From the NCBI RefSeq assembly GCF_008831285.2, contig NC_045148.1, positions 14,362,802 through 14,426,801 on the forward strand: 64,000 bases of DNA, written 5' to 3'. Below the pieces are notes generated by a model, which was not told the origin of the DNA, did not search any database, and was given only the letters and a program-made list of their open reading frames with translations. Source of the DNA: Nymphaea colorata (taxonomy: Eukaryota > Streptophyta > Magnoliopsida > Nymphaeales > Nymphaeaceae). Each line of letters begins with the position of its first letter. Within the stretch, counting starts at the first letter, position 1. Position numbers and translations under genes: made by a program. Below, piece by piece: positions 9,832-20,830 of the stretch.

Positions 9832-12800
9832 TTAGTGAACCAGTTCGGATTGTGAACCGAGTTGATTAGGATAGTACTTAAGTGATTGATTCTTTGTAAT
9901 TATCATGCTTTTGAGAAATAATGAATTGAATTGGTGTGTTGGGCGGAATGCCCCTTTCTCTCTCTCGTTTTTCCCTTGGCTCACCCCTCTCCCGTGGTGG
10001 TCTCCCTTCTCTCCTTGGCGTCCCTCCTCATCCATGGCGCGAACTCTTCTTCCTCCACTCGTCCTCAAGGTATCTCCTCTTCTTAGCGTCATTCCTCTTG
10101 GCGTCATCTACATTCCAACCCCCTAGGTGAAGGATGACATCACTTTCACCCTCTTCTCAGCCGAAGGTCTTCCTCTCCTCTTCCTTGTTTTCTGGTTTCT
10201 CTCCTTTCCCCTCGACCTAAGGAATACGGCCTAAGGATAGCAGCAAGCTCCGGCGCGCGGCGTCTCCAAACGGACCACGAAGAATACCCCACGAGCATTT
10301 TGAAGAAGATCGGTGCCTTCCTTCTCAAACACAAGAAGGTTGTGAGGCTGTCTTCTTCCCGGGAAGGCTGCAGCAGCTTGGGCGACCAGGTTACAGCAGC
10401 ATACGACATCAAAAGTAGCAAGAGAATAAGGTTAGTACATTGAGAATACGAGAAGAGTTGGTGAGCAAGTCGTTGTTCGGATTTAGTATTGAGTTCGGCT
10501 AGAAGGAGGACTTCATTCCCTCGGTGCACACCCGAGAGTTTGAGCTCTATCCCCACGGTTGAAAACAGCATTAAATCCCTGCTTACGCATCTCAAGAACT
10601 CCTTGGAATTCTCGAGTTCTTTCCCTCACGCTACGCACGAAGGTCTCCAACGAGCGTCCTCAAAAGAGCTCTTTGGCTGCCTTCGGTTTGATCAAGGCTG
10701 ACGCACAGATCCAACAAGCAAAAGGCTTGCAAAAGTGCATCAAACGGGCGTCAAAACAGAAGAAATAATATATAGAAGAAGTCGCCCAAGCAAGAGGAAT
10801 CAAACGGCGTAATTTGATCTTCATCCGGCTACTTTAGCGCAAGATAGGCCTCGGCCTGAATTCTGCAATTTCGGTGAACATTCAATTGATTCCGTCCAGA
10901 CTTTGGCCAATTCTAGCGTGGTCCAAATTGCCCCTGTTCGTGGAAAGGCATAAACATAAGTTGGGGGTATTCTGGTCATTATTTGGAGGAGCGCACTAGG
11001 CAATCAACCCTAGCCACCGGTGCTAGCTCGCATCACCCTTGGCCGCCGGTCCCACTTTGGTAAGTCCCTCTTCTTTCTTTCTTTTGTTTAATCCTAGCCT
11101 TTGCTTCTGCCACGTGTCAAGCATCCCTTAGCCTCCCTGATTGAGTCAACCAGCTGTCCCACTTGGTGATCTCGTCCCAGCCGCATATCCCCTTAGATCC
11201 CATCGAATTCCATTAATTTAGCGAGATCCCCTCTCCTCGCCAACCCTTTCCGTTTTTGTTTCCTTTCTTCTAGTCAACCTTAGGTCGTCTCTCATCTTAA
11301 CCCTTGGTGTCGCCACGTGTCGTAATCCCAGGCTACACCTCCTGCCACCTCACCAGCCAGCCTCCCCCTCTTCGAGTCATCTGGCCCCACACGGTTTCGC
11401 CTTCCCCATCGCCTAAGCCCTCCACCGATCTCTTAGTGATTTCATGCGTCTTCCCATTTTGGTGGAGCCTTGTGGTAGCGCCACCTCCTCCTTTCCCTAC
11501 TTCATCTCCTTCCTTTTTGGTAGCTCACTCCTACACGTTTTCCCCTTCCCATCGTCAAGCTCCTTGCCGATCCTTAGAGGATTCATGCGGTTTTCACTTT
11601 CTAAGTGGAGCCATAGCGCCACCTCCTCCTTACCATAATCCCATCCCTACCTTAACGCCAGCCTTTCCCAAGTTCATCTCCTCCCTTTTTGGCATCTCAC
11701 CCAAGCCCCTTTCCACCTCATGCTTCCTAATGATTATCCATCCCAAACCGAGTGAACCCTCCACGTCCATCTCGCCAGCCATTTCCAGGTAGGACCCACA
11801 CGGTTTACACTTGGCACCGATTGGGAAATTCCCTTGTCTCACCATATCCCCTTCCCTTGGTCCCACCGTCCCAAGATCCTCTCGCATGGAGTCTCCCCCT
11901 TGCCACCTCATGCTATCCTTCTTTGGTTAACCTCTTGACCCATTAGCCCTCGCCTTTCCAACCCCTTACCGAGTTCACCCTTGTATCCGTTGTGACGAAG
12001 AGAAGAAGACCCGCGCCCAACTTGAATACTTACCATCTTGGCACAAGCCACGTGCCCTCCCCTTTTCTACTAGTTAGGAAGGAAGCTCAAGCCAATTCTC
12101 TCCTTATTCCTTAGGAAAGAATTGGGAATCTGGTCCTCATTTGCTAGTCTCTCTCTAGCGACTCTCTTGGCTCCAATTTCCTTTTGGAAATAGGCGCCTC
12201 TTTCCCTCCTCTATCTTAGGAAGGAAATCCCACGTCAACCCTTACCTCTTGGTAATTGACGTCCCTCTCATCTCCCTCTTTCTTAGTTAGGCAAGTCGCC
12301 ACCTGGCCACAACACCCCTTAGGAACCCATGACCCACTCGTGTCAGCCTTCACTAATTAGGCAAGCCATTACCGTATCCTCCCTTGTCCTCTTTTAGGCA
12401 AGTCCTTATCGCAATGTCCCTTAGTCAACCTCCCTAGGTCGACCTCTCCCATTTTGGTAACCCACGTCCTTGAGCCTCCTTTCCTCCTATTCTGGAAAGT
12501 AGCCATCCGGACCCAAGGCAACTCACTCCCTACGTTGCCAAGTGTCTCGGACCCACCTTGCACGACTAGACCTAAGCCGCCACCTTCCTTCCGCACGCAC
12601 CTACCTCACTACCTAGAGTCTTGACTTAATTCAAGTCAACCTAGCTGCATCTGAACCTAAACGAAGTCATAGTCAACCTTGTCCCAGCTGACCCTAATCG
12701 ACCCAGCCATCCTATGCCTTGACCTAGCCAGCCACCCTTAACCGGACCCTCTCGTAGCTAGGTTTGCCCGAGCTCTAGACCGAGCTCTTCTCTATTCCCG

Positions 12801-13644
12801 TAGCTAGGATCTCCCGGGTTTTAAACCGAACCCAGCCCTTCTGAAGGTCCTCCCCACGCACAGCGGGACCCTTCCAGCTTCGGCACATCATTTGCTGCCG
12901 CATCCCCATCACGGCCAGGAGGGCCTCCTCCAGCAGTAGCACGTCACTTGCTGCTGTCTCTTACTCACGGCCAGGAGGGCCTTATTCCAGCAGCTCGCCC
13001 GGCGTCCCTAGCCGGCCACTTGAAGACTTCCGGCGTTGCTCCCACTTCGTCGCGGAATCCATCCGCTGCCTTCCTCAACCGGAGTCCTTCCCCTCCTCGT
13101 TGCTGCATTGTCCGAGGTCAGGAATTCACCTCGTGGCACCTTGCTGACAGCCAAGACTATCTTGGCCGGTAACGCCCTCTCACTCCATTGTAGTTTCGCG
13201 GGTCGGGTGCATTTTGCTTGCGTATTCGCTTGAGCCCGGCTTCGGCCTTGGTTGATTCCAGCGGTACCTCGACGGTCCTTGGCCTAGACACGACCGCTAA
13301 CCGACGAGCCTACCTAGGGTATTGGGTGTGGTTTGTTACGCGTAGTTATGGTTTGTGTGGTTTGAATGGTTTGAATTGAGTGAGTTGCGAGAGTACTTTT
13401 GTATCGCGCACGCTTGTAGGGCCTCACATCCCTAGTAGTTTTTCTGTAGTAGGTTTGACTTTAGATAGGTTTTGGGATTACCCCTACTTGTTCATCACAT
13501 CCTATCGGGTTTGCGTCGGGGTCCTGTCCGGCCGAGTAGTTCCTTGTATAATTTGTTTAGGTTTTTGGTCTGGATTCCTCGAGGCTATCTTGGCTTTAGG
13601 ACCTCGACTCCTTGGGTCGGCCCGTTGGGGTCGGGATCCTAACA

Positions 13645-13649
13645 GGTAC
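13645..13649. repeat. Target site duplication GGTAC (right of solo LTR)
   Basis: Matches the copy at 3465-3469. Removing the insert joins gag and protease of the Gypsy host element. Confidence 0.88.
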
Positions 13650-14808
13650 CTTCAATCACGTCAGTAGGTTTCAACTCTTCAACCGTGGTCGCGTAAACTC
13701 TCCCATGTACCTTCTTCTCTGCTGGTTGGTTGGTTGCACCACGCCTCTGCTCTGCCTCTTTCTTCTTTAGGCACTCACGAATAAAATGACCTTGTGCTCC
13801 ACAGTAAAGACATGCTCCGATATCTCTGTAACATGGTTTACCAAGGTGTTGGCGATGACAATTGGGGCATTCACCGTCCCCCCTGGGTGTTGATGGCCTC
13901 TGTCTCATGAATCTGTCCCCTTGGTTTCCCCTGTCATGTCTCATGACAATTGGGGCATTCACCGTCCCCTTCTCCTGAACATGTTAGGTCTCAACTTGGA
14001 TCGCAGAGATTCACTCTTCCTATCTGTCCCTTGCATCCTGTTCCAACCCTCCTCAAGACGTGTGACCATGTAGATAGCAACGTCTAGATCTCTCGGACGA
14101 CTACTAATTACTTGGTTCTGCAATCCGTCTTTAAGTCCTCTAACGAACTTATTTGCTCGGTCCGCATCAGCAGTATACACATGGGAGCAATATTTTTCCA
14201 CATCTTTGAATTTGACGACGTATTTGTGCAGACTCAAACTCCCTTGCTGAAGCTCCAAGAATTCTTGCATGTGTTTCTCCTATGTGAAGGTTAGGATGTA
14301 GGCATGTGTGAAGGCTTCCTTGAATTCTCCCAAAGTCGCTTCTCCCCAAGTCGCTTCGTGATTTGTGAACTTTACTTCACGTTGCGTCCGCCACCATTCC
14401 TTATCATCTCCTTTTAGCATAAAGGTTCCATACCGAACCTTCTTGTTGTCAGGCACTTCCAGGGTGGTAAAGATCTCCTCAGTTTCTATTATCCACTGTT
14501 CAGCATTGTCAGCAGTGCCTTTCCCATGAAACTTCGAAGGGTGCAAGCTCATAAACTATTGGTGAGTTACTCCACTTGCCTCACCATTTGTCGTTCTGTT
14601 TGTATCCGTACTTGTTCCTCCTGAAGAAGTATTCTGCGTCAGGCCATACATCAATCATGTCATCATCTGCAAAGTGTTCATGATGAATGTTTGTTGTTGT
14701 TCTACCAAGCGTCCTAGGTCCAGTAGGATGAGCCTCCGTGTTCCGATTCCCGTTGTTGTGAGGAGTTCTCCCTCCTCCACTAACACTCCCTCCTCTAGTG
14801 CGTGCCAT
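13650..14808 (-). pseudogene. Gypsy gag remnant with CCHC zinc knuckle
   Basis: Read on the minus strand from the ATG at 14808 (MARTRGG). A capsid-like retrotransposon gag domain follows (SLHPSKFHGKGTADNAEQW, LKGDDKEWWRT, FKEAFTHAYI), then MQEFLELQQGSLS and RFVRGL-type text. A nucleocapsid knuckle CLYCGAQGHFIREC matches CX2CX4HX4C, preceded by a second Cys-rich stretch CPNCHRQHLGKPC. Stops near 14580 and 14553 and frame changes near 14275 and 13960 show decay. The frame runs into the solo LTR at 13644 and resumes as protease at 3464, so gag-pol was one reading frame before the insertion. A 36-base GC-rich segment around 13857-13892 recurs at 13940-13972. Confidence 0.85.
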
Positions 14809-14986
14809 TGAACTACACCGCACAGAGGAAACAAATATGAATACGTAAAGCAATTCATTAGAACTACCACAAAAATATGAAACTCAATATTCACATCGAA
14901 ATCTAAACACCCTTCTTTAATAGGTTTGGATGACCTTCCTCTGCTTGTGATCGACACTGGCATTGGACATGGACTCTAGACACTAT

Positions 14987-14998
14987 GCTCTGATACCA
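14987..14998 (-). other. Primer-binding site (initiator tRNA-Met type)
   Basis: The minus strand reads TGGTATCAGAGC, the standard plant LTR-retrotransposon primer site complementary to the 3' end of initiator tRNA-Met. It lies four bases from the LTR edge at 15003 and about 180 bases upstream of the gag start, as expected. Confidence 0.85.
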
Positions 14999-15002
14999 AA
15001 GT

Positions 15003-16578
15003 TGTCATGACCCAATTTTTGACACCAAACATTTTCTTTCATTTCTATAATAGTGGAAGCAATATTGAGTCATGACCAGAACATAAAGAAATCAGACATT
15101 GTTTTATTCAATAATAAAATACTTGGACCCAAACAAAAATAACCACAAATCCCCAAAACCGACGCAGTGTCCAGAATGCCAATGCCCGTCCATCACAAGA
15201 CCAAGGTCGTCACTCCAAAGCCAAAATCTATCAAGGACTAGCTGTAGAGATAGAAAGAATTGTCAGAATTCCTCTGAGTATGAGAAAATCCAGCCAGGAA
15301 TGGAACATGACCCATCAAAATAATATTTGATTTTGCAAAACAAATGCCCACAAATCATAACACATATTGCAGTTACGACTCAAAAACAAAACGAGGTGTG
15401 CACAACCTCCAAAATTTCGTAGGCTTTCAACCGTGGTTCTCTGACAATGTCATGGTCATCGTGCCGAGAAAAAGAAATCCCCGTGGGCACTCACGAGCAG
15501 AACAGAACATCTTTTCACCAGGCGATCCAACGGATCGAGGGTACCTGCAGTGAAGCCTCCTGAGATATCCCAGATCGCCGCTACAGCATCATGGTCTCTC
15601 TAGGAACACGGGGTGAGAGACATGAGACGTCGCTCCCAAACAGAAACAGAACAGAATCCCGGACCCTTGTGTCGCCCAATACCTTGTGGGCCCTCCAGTA
15701 TAGACAGAAGAGTGAGCTCAGGCGCACCACTACCTCCCGAGACGAAACCAAACACTGGGCAGAAACAGAAAGCTCGCACTCGCATAGACCATCGTACACA
15801 GTCCACGTTTCGCCTTTGAATTCCAAAAGTGAGGGTTTCTCATCACTAGACATCGTCTAGTACCTCTCACAGAAATCGCCCTCAGGCTCAGTTTCTCAGC
15901 CAGAATAAATCAACCTTGTAGATCTTAATTTAATGGCAATAAAGCAAAGTCGAATGCATCATAACGAAATTCAGAATCTCAAATAATAATATTGTGAACA
16001 TCTTTTAGAAACAAGCTATTTCAGAACCTTTTTTCTGAAATTTAAATAAGACTAAAAGCATCAAAGAGCAATGAAAACATAACAACTCGTTTTTAATCTA
16101 TAAAAACCACCTTTTGGCAATTATTAAGAACTTAGGGGGTACCAGATCGCAATTTCGTATTAAATATCCGATTTTTGCTGAAAATAACTTTCGCAAGCCT
16201 CTTTTTGAGGAGGTTTTTAGCAAAAGTGACGCGGCATGAGTCTATAAGAATTATAACAGCATATTTGAATATTTTGCTAATTATTTGGACCAGTTTTGCA
16301 AATTTTCAACTTAATATAAAATTCGTCGCACCCTCGTTTCCTTTCATTCCTTCGCCTGATTTTCTCTCTCCTCATGAGAGCACCCCCGTCTTCTTCTCGT
16401 TCGACCGATGGTGGGGCTTCCACCGTTCTTCCACCAACAAAATCCAGTAGAGGGGAGGAAGAGATCGTATTCTTCCCGCGAGCACCCCTACCGCAACGCC
16501 GGACGCCACCAGCTGCCGCCGCCTCATCTTCTCCTTCTCTAGAGAGATCCAGCGTTCGGGTCTCCCGTAGCTGCTCCT
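15003..16578 (-). repeat. 5' LTR of the Gypsy element (outer limit uncertain)
   Basis: The inner edge is clear: TGTCATGACCC on the plus strand, so the LTR ends GGGTCATGACA on the minus strand next to the primer site. The outer edge should read like the 3' LTR start at 1-51 (ending GGGTTTTACA on plus), but I do not find this. Another LTR-like start, TGTCACACCCCG, begins at 16579, so the LTR may be truncated there. No coding sequence was seen. Confidence 0.6.
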
Positions 16579-19490
16579 ACTGTCACACCCCGACCTTTTG
16601 ACGCTCAAACATTTTTTTTTTCTAATATCCAACATCGAGGTGTGACTACACAATAGTTCAAAAAGAAATGAGCCAAGCAATTCAAACCAATGGGGCAAGC
16701 TTTCCATTATATATCATTTCACTTCAACTGTACATTTGAGAAAAATGCCCCAAAATCACAACATCGATGCCTAATAAAAAACAAAGCGTTAGTAAAACCA
16801 AAACCCGACGCGCCGGCACTACAAAAACCAAACCCAAAACCTCCCCAATAGGACGTGAGTGTAGCCAACTGCTCAGCTTGCTGCCCCGGGTCCGCCAAAA
16901 CCTGAAAAAAAGAAACAACTGAAGACTTAGCCTTCGCAGTATGGCAACAAGCCAGGAAAAGTCCAAACCCTCTTAGGTAGGGCTCAATTATACAAGCAAA
17001 CATCAGAACAATCTATCATTATGTCGTGTCAGGACGCGACATGCAGAGGCTACTCAATGACTACAATAACATAATTTCAATCAAATGCAAGGCATCATTA
17101 GACATGTCACTTATATTCATAAGCACAACAGTCACATGCACATCAATCATGTACATTTCAATCACATACATTTCAGTTTCATTACTATCAGTGAATTTAC
17201 AGTTCATGTGGGTGCAAACACAGGCACGTGCACACCGCGGGCAGCCTACAGCCGAGAGACAACCCCCGTGGTGGCCCAGAACAATATGGATCCATCTATC
17301 CGCTGTAGCAGTAGAGCACTCATCCATGGATGTGTGAATTCCAAGGAGAGATACTCAGCTTTCCCTAGGACACCCATGGTCCAAGCACATCACACAACAG
17401 TACCCTGGGGCCTTGCACCGCCTGCGCTCCGAACAGGCGATACCAGTGGCAAAAGCGGGACAACTCCCAAACACATAGTCACATCCCACTGGCCTCTCAT
17501 CTCTTATTCTTTCATTCTTATACTTATACTTGCACAAACACAATTAACTGGCTAACTCATGGGGTTGGTTCACTTCACGAGTGAACTCACACCTCCAATT
17601 GCCTCCACACGAGAGTTTAACATAACAACAACAGTTTTGGCTAGCCGTCATAACAATATGAGTACAACTACCCTCTGTGCAATCATTTGCATCATTGCCC
17701 GCGGCAATGTGTATTCAATAAACACAACATTCACATTCATCATCATAACAATCACATCTTTGAAAACTTAGCCAAACCACAGAGAGTAGTCTCAATCTGT
17801 GGTGGGCTCGTAGCTGTTCTATGCAGTTATCATTCTAAGATGCTTTTTAATGCACAATTGGGGTCGAGGAGACACTCAACTCGATACCCCGCCTCATCTG
17901 TCCTAAACAGTTATCAATTCTAGTATGCAAATGCAAATGCGTAACGTTATCAAAACAATTACTATAAGCTTTTCAAAACAATTCATATCATATATCAATT
18001 CATGTACATGCATACACACATTCATTCACGGAACACTCAATCACTTCACATCACAAATCTTAGGATTCCATGATCCTAGGAACACACATTCATTCACTTG
18101 CCTAGGCAGGGATTTGCCTGGAATGTCGCCATACCTGTGGCGCGTTCACAAGACTCTTCAAAATGCCTCGAACTTCGAATCCGGTAGGTCAAGGTCGACG
18201 AGACGTGCCCGGTGCACCTACAGACATAAACCAAAGGTAAGATTCCTACTAGATACCTAAACAATTCAAACAAATACAAACAGAATCATTGAGGCACGTG
18301 TCATCGCCTCAAGACGGTGTCGACGAGTAGTGTCAACCAACAAGCTCTCCATTAGGCCTCCTCCTTACATCTTGACGTTGCCACAAAATATCAAAACCCA
18401 CAACCATCAATCAATCTATCACTAACACCTTCCTCAATAACGTTCTTTAATTAAGACATCAACCCCAAAGTCACATCCAAATACGTATATTTTCTCCAAT
18501 TAACTTCATGACACACCCGTACACGAAAACATGCGCTACGTGCACCCTAAGACGGTTCTAAATCTTTCCCACAACCTCACAATCTCTACTATGCTTTCCC
18601 TAATGCTTCGAAAATTAATCCATCATGCTTAAATGATCATCAAATATATGAATATTCGCTTTTCAACATAATCTTAAGCTTTCTCCCAAAAACAAAATCA
18701 CTAACATGTGTTCCAAATAATCAATTCTAAGCTCTAGCATGCTCAAACAATAATTATACATGCTTTTAAAGATAACATTCAATAATTTGAGCTTGATTAG
18801 GTCTAGCTCACCCCAAATCAAAAGTCCAAGCCTTCGACAGCCACCTCAAGCATCCAAATGATCCCCAACCAACAAAAATCGTGCCCAGCCTCCACCACCA
18901 ACACCCCTAGTCGCTGCTATGAGGAAAATGAACACTTCCCCCAAGCTGAAAATTGATCAACAACAATAAAATTAGTGAAAACGAGTGCTCAATTGGGGAA
19001 AAAGGGAAAATCGGATAGAAGAACCCCATGTAATCTTATTGAATTCCTAAAAGCTTCTATACCAAGAAAAACTGAATCTTCACTAGAAGATGGTTGGTTG
19101 TTCGATCAAGGTGCTAAGAAATATAAACCCCATGTAATCTCATTAGAGTCATTAGCCAGATGCATACAGAGGTCCACAAAGCTCTGCATGCCCAGCAACA
19201 ATGGGTTTAGCTTTAGACACAAATTGGTGTCGGGCTAAATTGCCGTTTGAATTTAGTAGGTTTTTCGATGGACCATTTAGAAATGTTTAGTCATATATGT
19301 TTTTAAGCCCATACATGCATGAATTTGGTCTGTCACGTAATTGGTTTCAGATTTTCCTTTTAACTTTGTTGTTTTCATTCACTTGGTTCGGCCAAATACT
19401 GGAAACGTTCAAATTAAAAGGAGAAGTATGCCATGAAAATCAGCTTATATGTCTATGCCTATGCTAATCAAACAGTTCTGTCCTCTTATC
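16579..19490. other. Intergenic, repeat-derived region; possible second LTR start
   Basis: Begins TGTCACACCCCGACC, a common start for plant Ty3/Gypsy LTRs, directly beside the 5' LTR of the first element. Non-coding, CA/AT-rich text follows to about 18290, but I cannot find the other edge, a primer site or a TSD. From 18300 to 19490 the sequence is AT-rich with no recognised gene. A short ORF at 18975-19238 contains a repeated segment (CCCCATGTAATCT at 19024 and 19129) and has no recognisable domain. Confidence 0.4.
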
Positions 19491-20450
19491 AGATCCCCTA
19501 CTGCTGACGGAGCTTGAAGGAAAGATTGTCGGCTAGATATTTTCAGTTTTTTCTTTTGATCCATGCAAGGAATTCATCCGACTAGTGGTTGAAGGAAAGG
19601 AACTTTGAGATTGTCATGATCTCACTGGATACGGACATCGAGCCCTTCAGGAGGGACTTGAATCTGTGCCATGGCCTGCTTTTAGCGACAAACATGCATG
19701 AATTTACCTCACTACTTTGAGATTCGGGGGAGTCCTACGCTAGTTATAATTGGAACCGATGAGAAGACCACTGCAGTCAGGTGTCGTGGAAGCCATTGAA
19801 GATCATGGTGCTGTGGTTTATCCGTTCACTTCAGAAAGGATGGCAGAACATCGGGAAACAGAGAAATCTAGGCTTGCATCGCAGACAATAGAATCACCGC
19901 TAGAGTCAGTTGGAAGGGAACTTTGTCATTGGCAACAGTGGTCTCAAGGTAAGTGATTATCAGATTCAAGGTAAGTGATTATCAGATTCCTTGCTGTAAT
20001 TCACATGGAAATCAAGTGATTTGACACAGACCTTCAATTCAAGTAACAACCCATTTTCCTTGTTTTTGGCCGGCAAGCATGTCATTTTCTTTGCTGCTTT
20101 CTGCCTGCAAAATGATTAATATTTTCTACTCTTTGCTGGTGCTAGTCTCTGATCTTGTCGGCAAGACTGTCCTCCTCTACTTCTCAGCAGACTGGGATCC
20201 ATTTTGGCCGTTCTTGAACAAGCTTATTGAGACATACCACAGGATCAAAGCCAAGGACTATGCTTTTGAAACAATCTTCAGCTCAAGTGATCACGACGAA
20301 GCAGCATTTGAAGAGTTTGGAAATCATATGAAAACTTCAGAAGAGCGGTTGTATCTCCTGTGTCGTCAGCCATATCCTTGCGAGAGTTGGCATTCTCTTA
20401 CTGTAATCTTCATATATATCAATGTCGCATCTCCTGCAAAGTAAATGCGA
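19491..20450 (+). pseudogene. Nucleoredoxin pseudogene (remnant of exons 3 and 4)
   Basis: From 19491 the text parallels exon 3 of the intact neighbour ([37 protein letters not shown]) but has stops and indels throughout. After an intron, 20144 onward parallels exon 4 ([28 protein letters not shown]). The WCPPC active site is changed to WDPFW, so the redox Cys pair is gone. After EEFGNHMKTSEE the coding similarity stops. The sequence then jumps to text matching the 3' flank of the intact gene (GAGTTGGCATTCTCTTACT at 20382, as at 26293), a deletion removing the rest of the domain and the DC1 finger. No exon 1 or 2 was found upstream. A 21-bp duplication covers the exon 3 splice donor (19945-19988). 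Confidence 0.8.
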
Positions 20451-20772
20451 ATACTATGTAAAGGTTCAACCACCTTGAGTATTGGTCCATTTAAGATGAG
20501 CTTTGAATTTGAAATAATTTAAGGAGGAAAATTTTTTAACGAATTAACTTTTTCTGTCAGCGGTTCTGTCGACTGTCGTCAAGCCAACATATAAATTTTT
20601 AAATATGTTGGGTCGTGATTTGTAAATGGCTGAGAAATTGAGTCGATTTTTGTAATTGTTTCTTTCTGTTCCTCCCCGAACATTGTAAGCTAACAGTTGC
20701 TTGGTTGGTAAGGAAGTGGGGAATCATACCACCAAGTTGTCTGCGCCTAATTTAACGGGCGGCGACTCCGGG

Positions 20773-20774
<2 letters not shown>

Positions 20775-20815
<41 letters not shown>
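20775..20815 (+). promoter_or_regulatory. (CT)n pyrimidine tract in nucleoredoxin 5' leader
   Basis: About 20 CT units end 15 bases before the ATG at 20831. A CT tract sits at the same place before the paralogue's ATG (29732-29757), with shared flanking text (CTAAYTTAAC.GGC). Probably 5' UTR. A role in expression is inferred. Confidence 0.6.
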
Positions 20816-20819
<4 letters not shown>

Positions 20820-20830
20820 AGGCGGTCTCG

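Larger units (their letters stand above)
3470..13644 (+). mobile_element. Solo LTR of a large-LTR retroelement, split by a Harbinger insertion
   Basis: The sequence starts TGATACGAGCC and ends GGATCCTAACA, a canonical TG...CA LTR. It is flanked by the 5-bp duplication GGTAC. Without the internal Harbinger element it is about 4.28 kb. There is no primer site, polypurine tract or internal region, so it is a solo LTR left by LTR-LTR recombination. Three further copies lie at 35163-49144, where the internal region and the polypurine-like tract before TGATACG fix the LTR orientation. No convincing coding sequence is present; short ORFs repeated between copies just reflect shared LTR sequence. This is the most complete LTR of its family in the window. 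Confidence 0.88.
1..16578 (-). mobile_element. Ty3/Gypsy LTR retrotransposon, decayed, carrying nested insertions
   Basis: Read on the minus strand the order is 5' LTR (from 15003), tRNA-Met-type primer site, gag with a zinc knuckle, protease, reverse transcriptase, RNase H, integrase, polypurine tract and the first bases of the 3' LTR. This order (integrase last) defines Ty3/Gypsy. The C-terminal integrase wording around VHPVFHMSMLRKYVPDPSHV resembles chromovirus-type plant elements, perhaps the Tekay clade, but that is a guess. The coding region has several in-frame stops and frameshifts, so it is dead as an autonomous element. A solo LTR with a Harbinger transposon inside it splits gag from protease. 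The left end is cut by the window. The right limit, taken where a different LTR-like sequence begins at 16579, is uncertain. Confidence 0.85.

Noticed and set aside
10146-10595. A minus-strand ORF of about 150 codons that recurs in several LTR copies (also 48007-48390, 42598-43053)
   Set aside because: It recurs because the LTR recurs. Frames break in some copies, composition is low-complexity, and it is antisense to the LTR. No domain recognised.
11304-11792. Pro/Ser-rich plus-strand ORF of 162 codons
   Set aside because: Lies within the LTR in C-rich, pyrimidine-biased sequence; the opposite strand gives equally long ORFs in other copies.
15581-15860. Overlapping 90-codon ORFs on both strands
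   Set aside because: They lie in the Gypsy 5' LTR, mirror each other and show no domain.
18975-19238. 87-codon ORF upstream of the nucleoredoxin pseudogene
   Set aside because: No similarity to nucleoredoxin exons 1-2; contains a short internal duplication; AT-rich surroundings.
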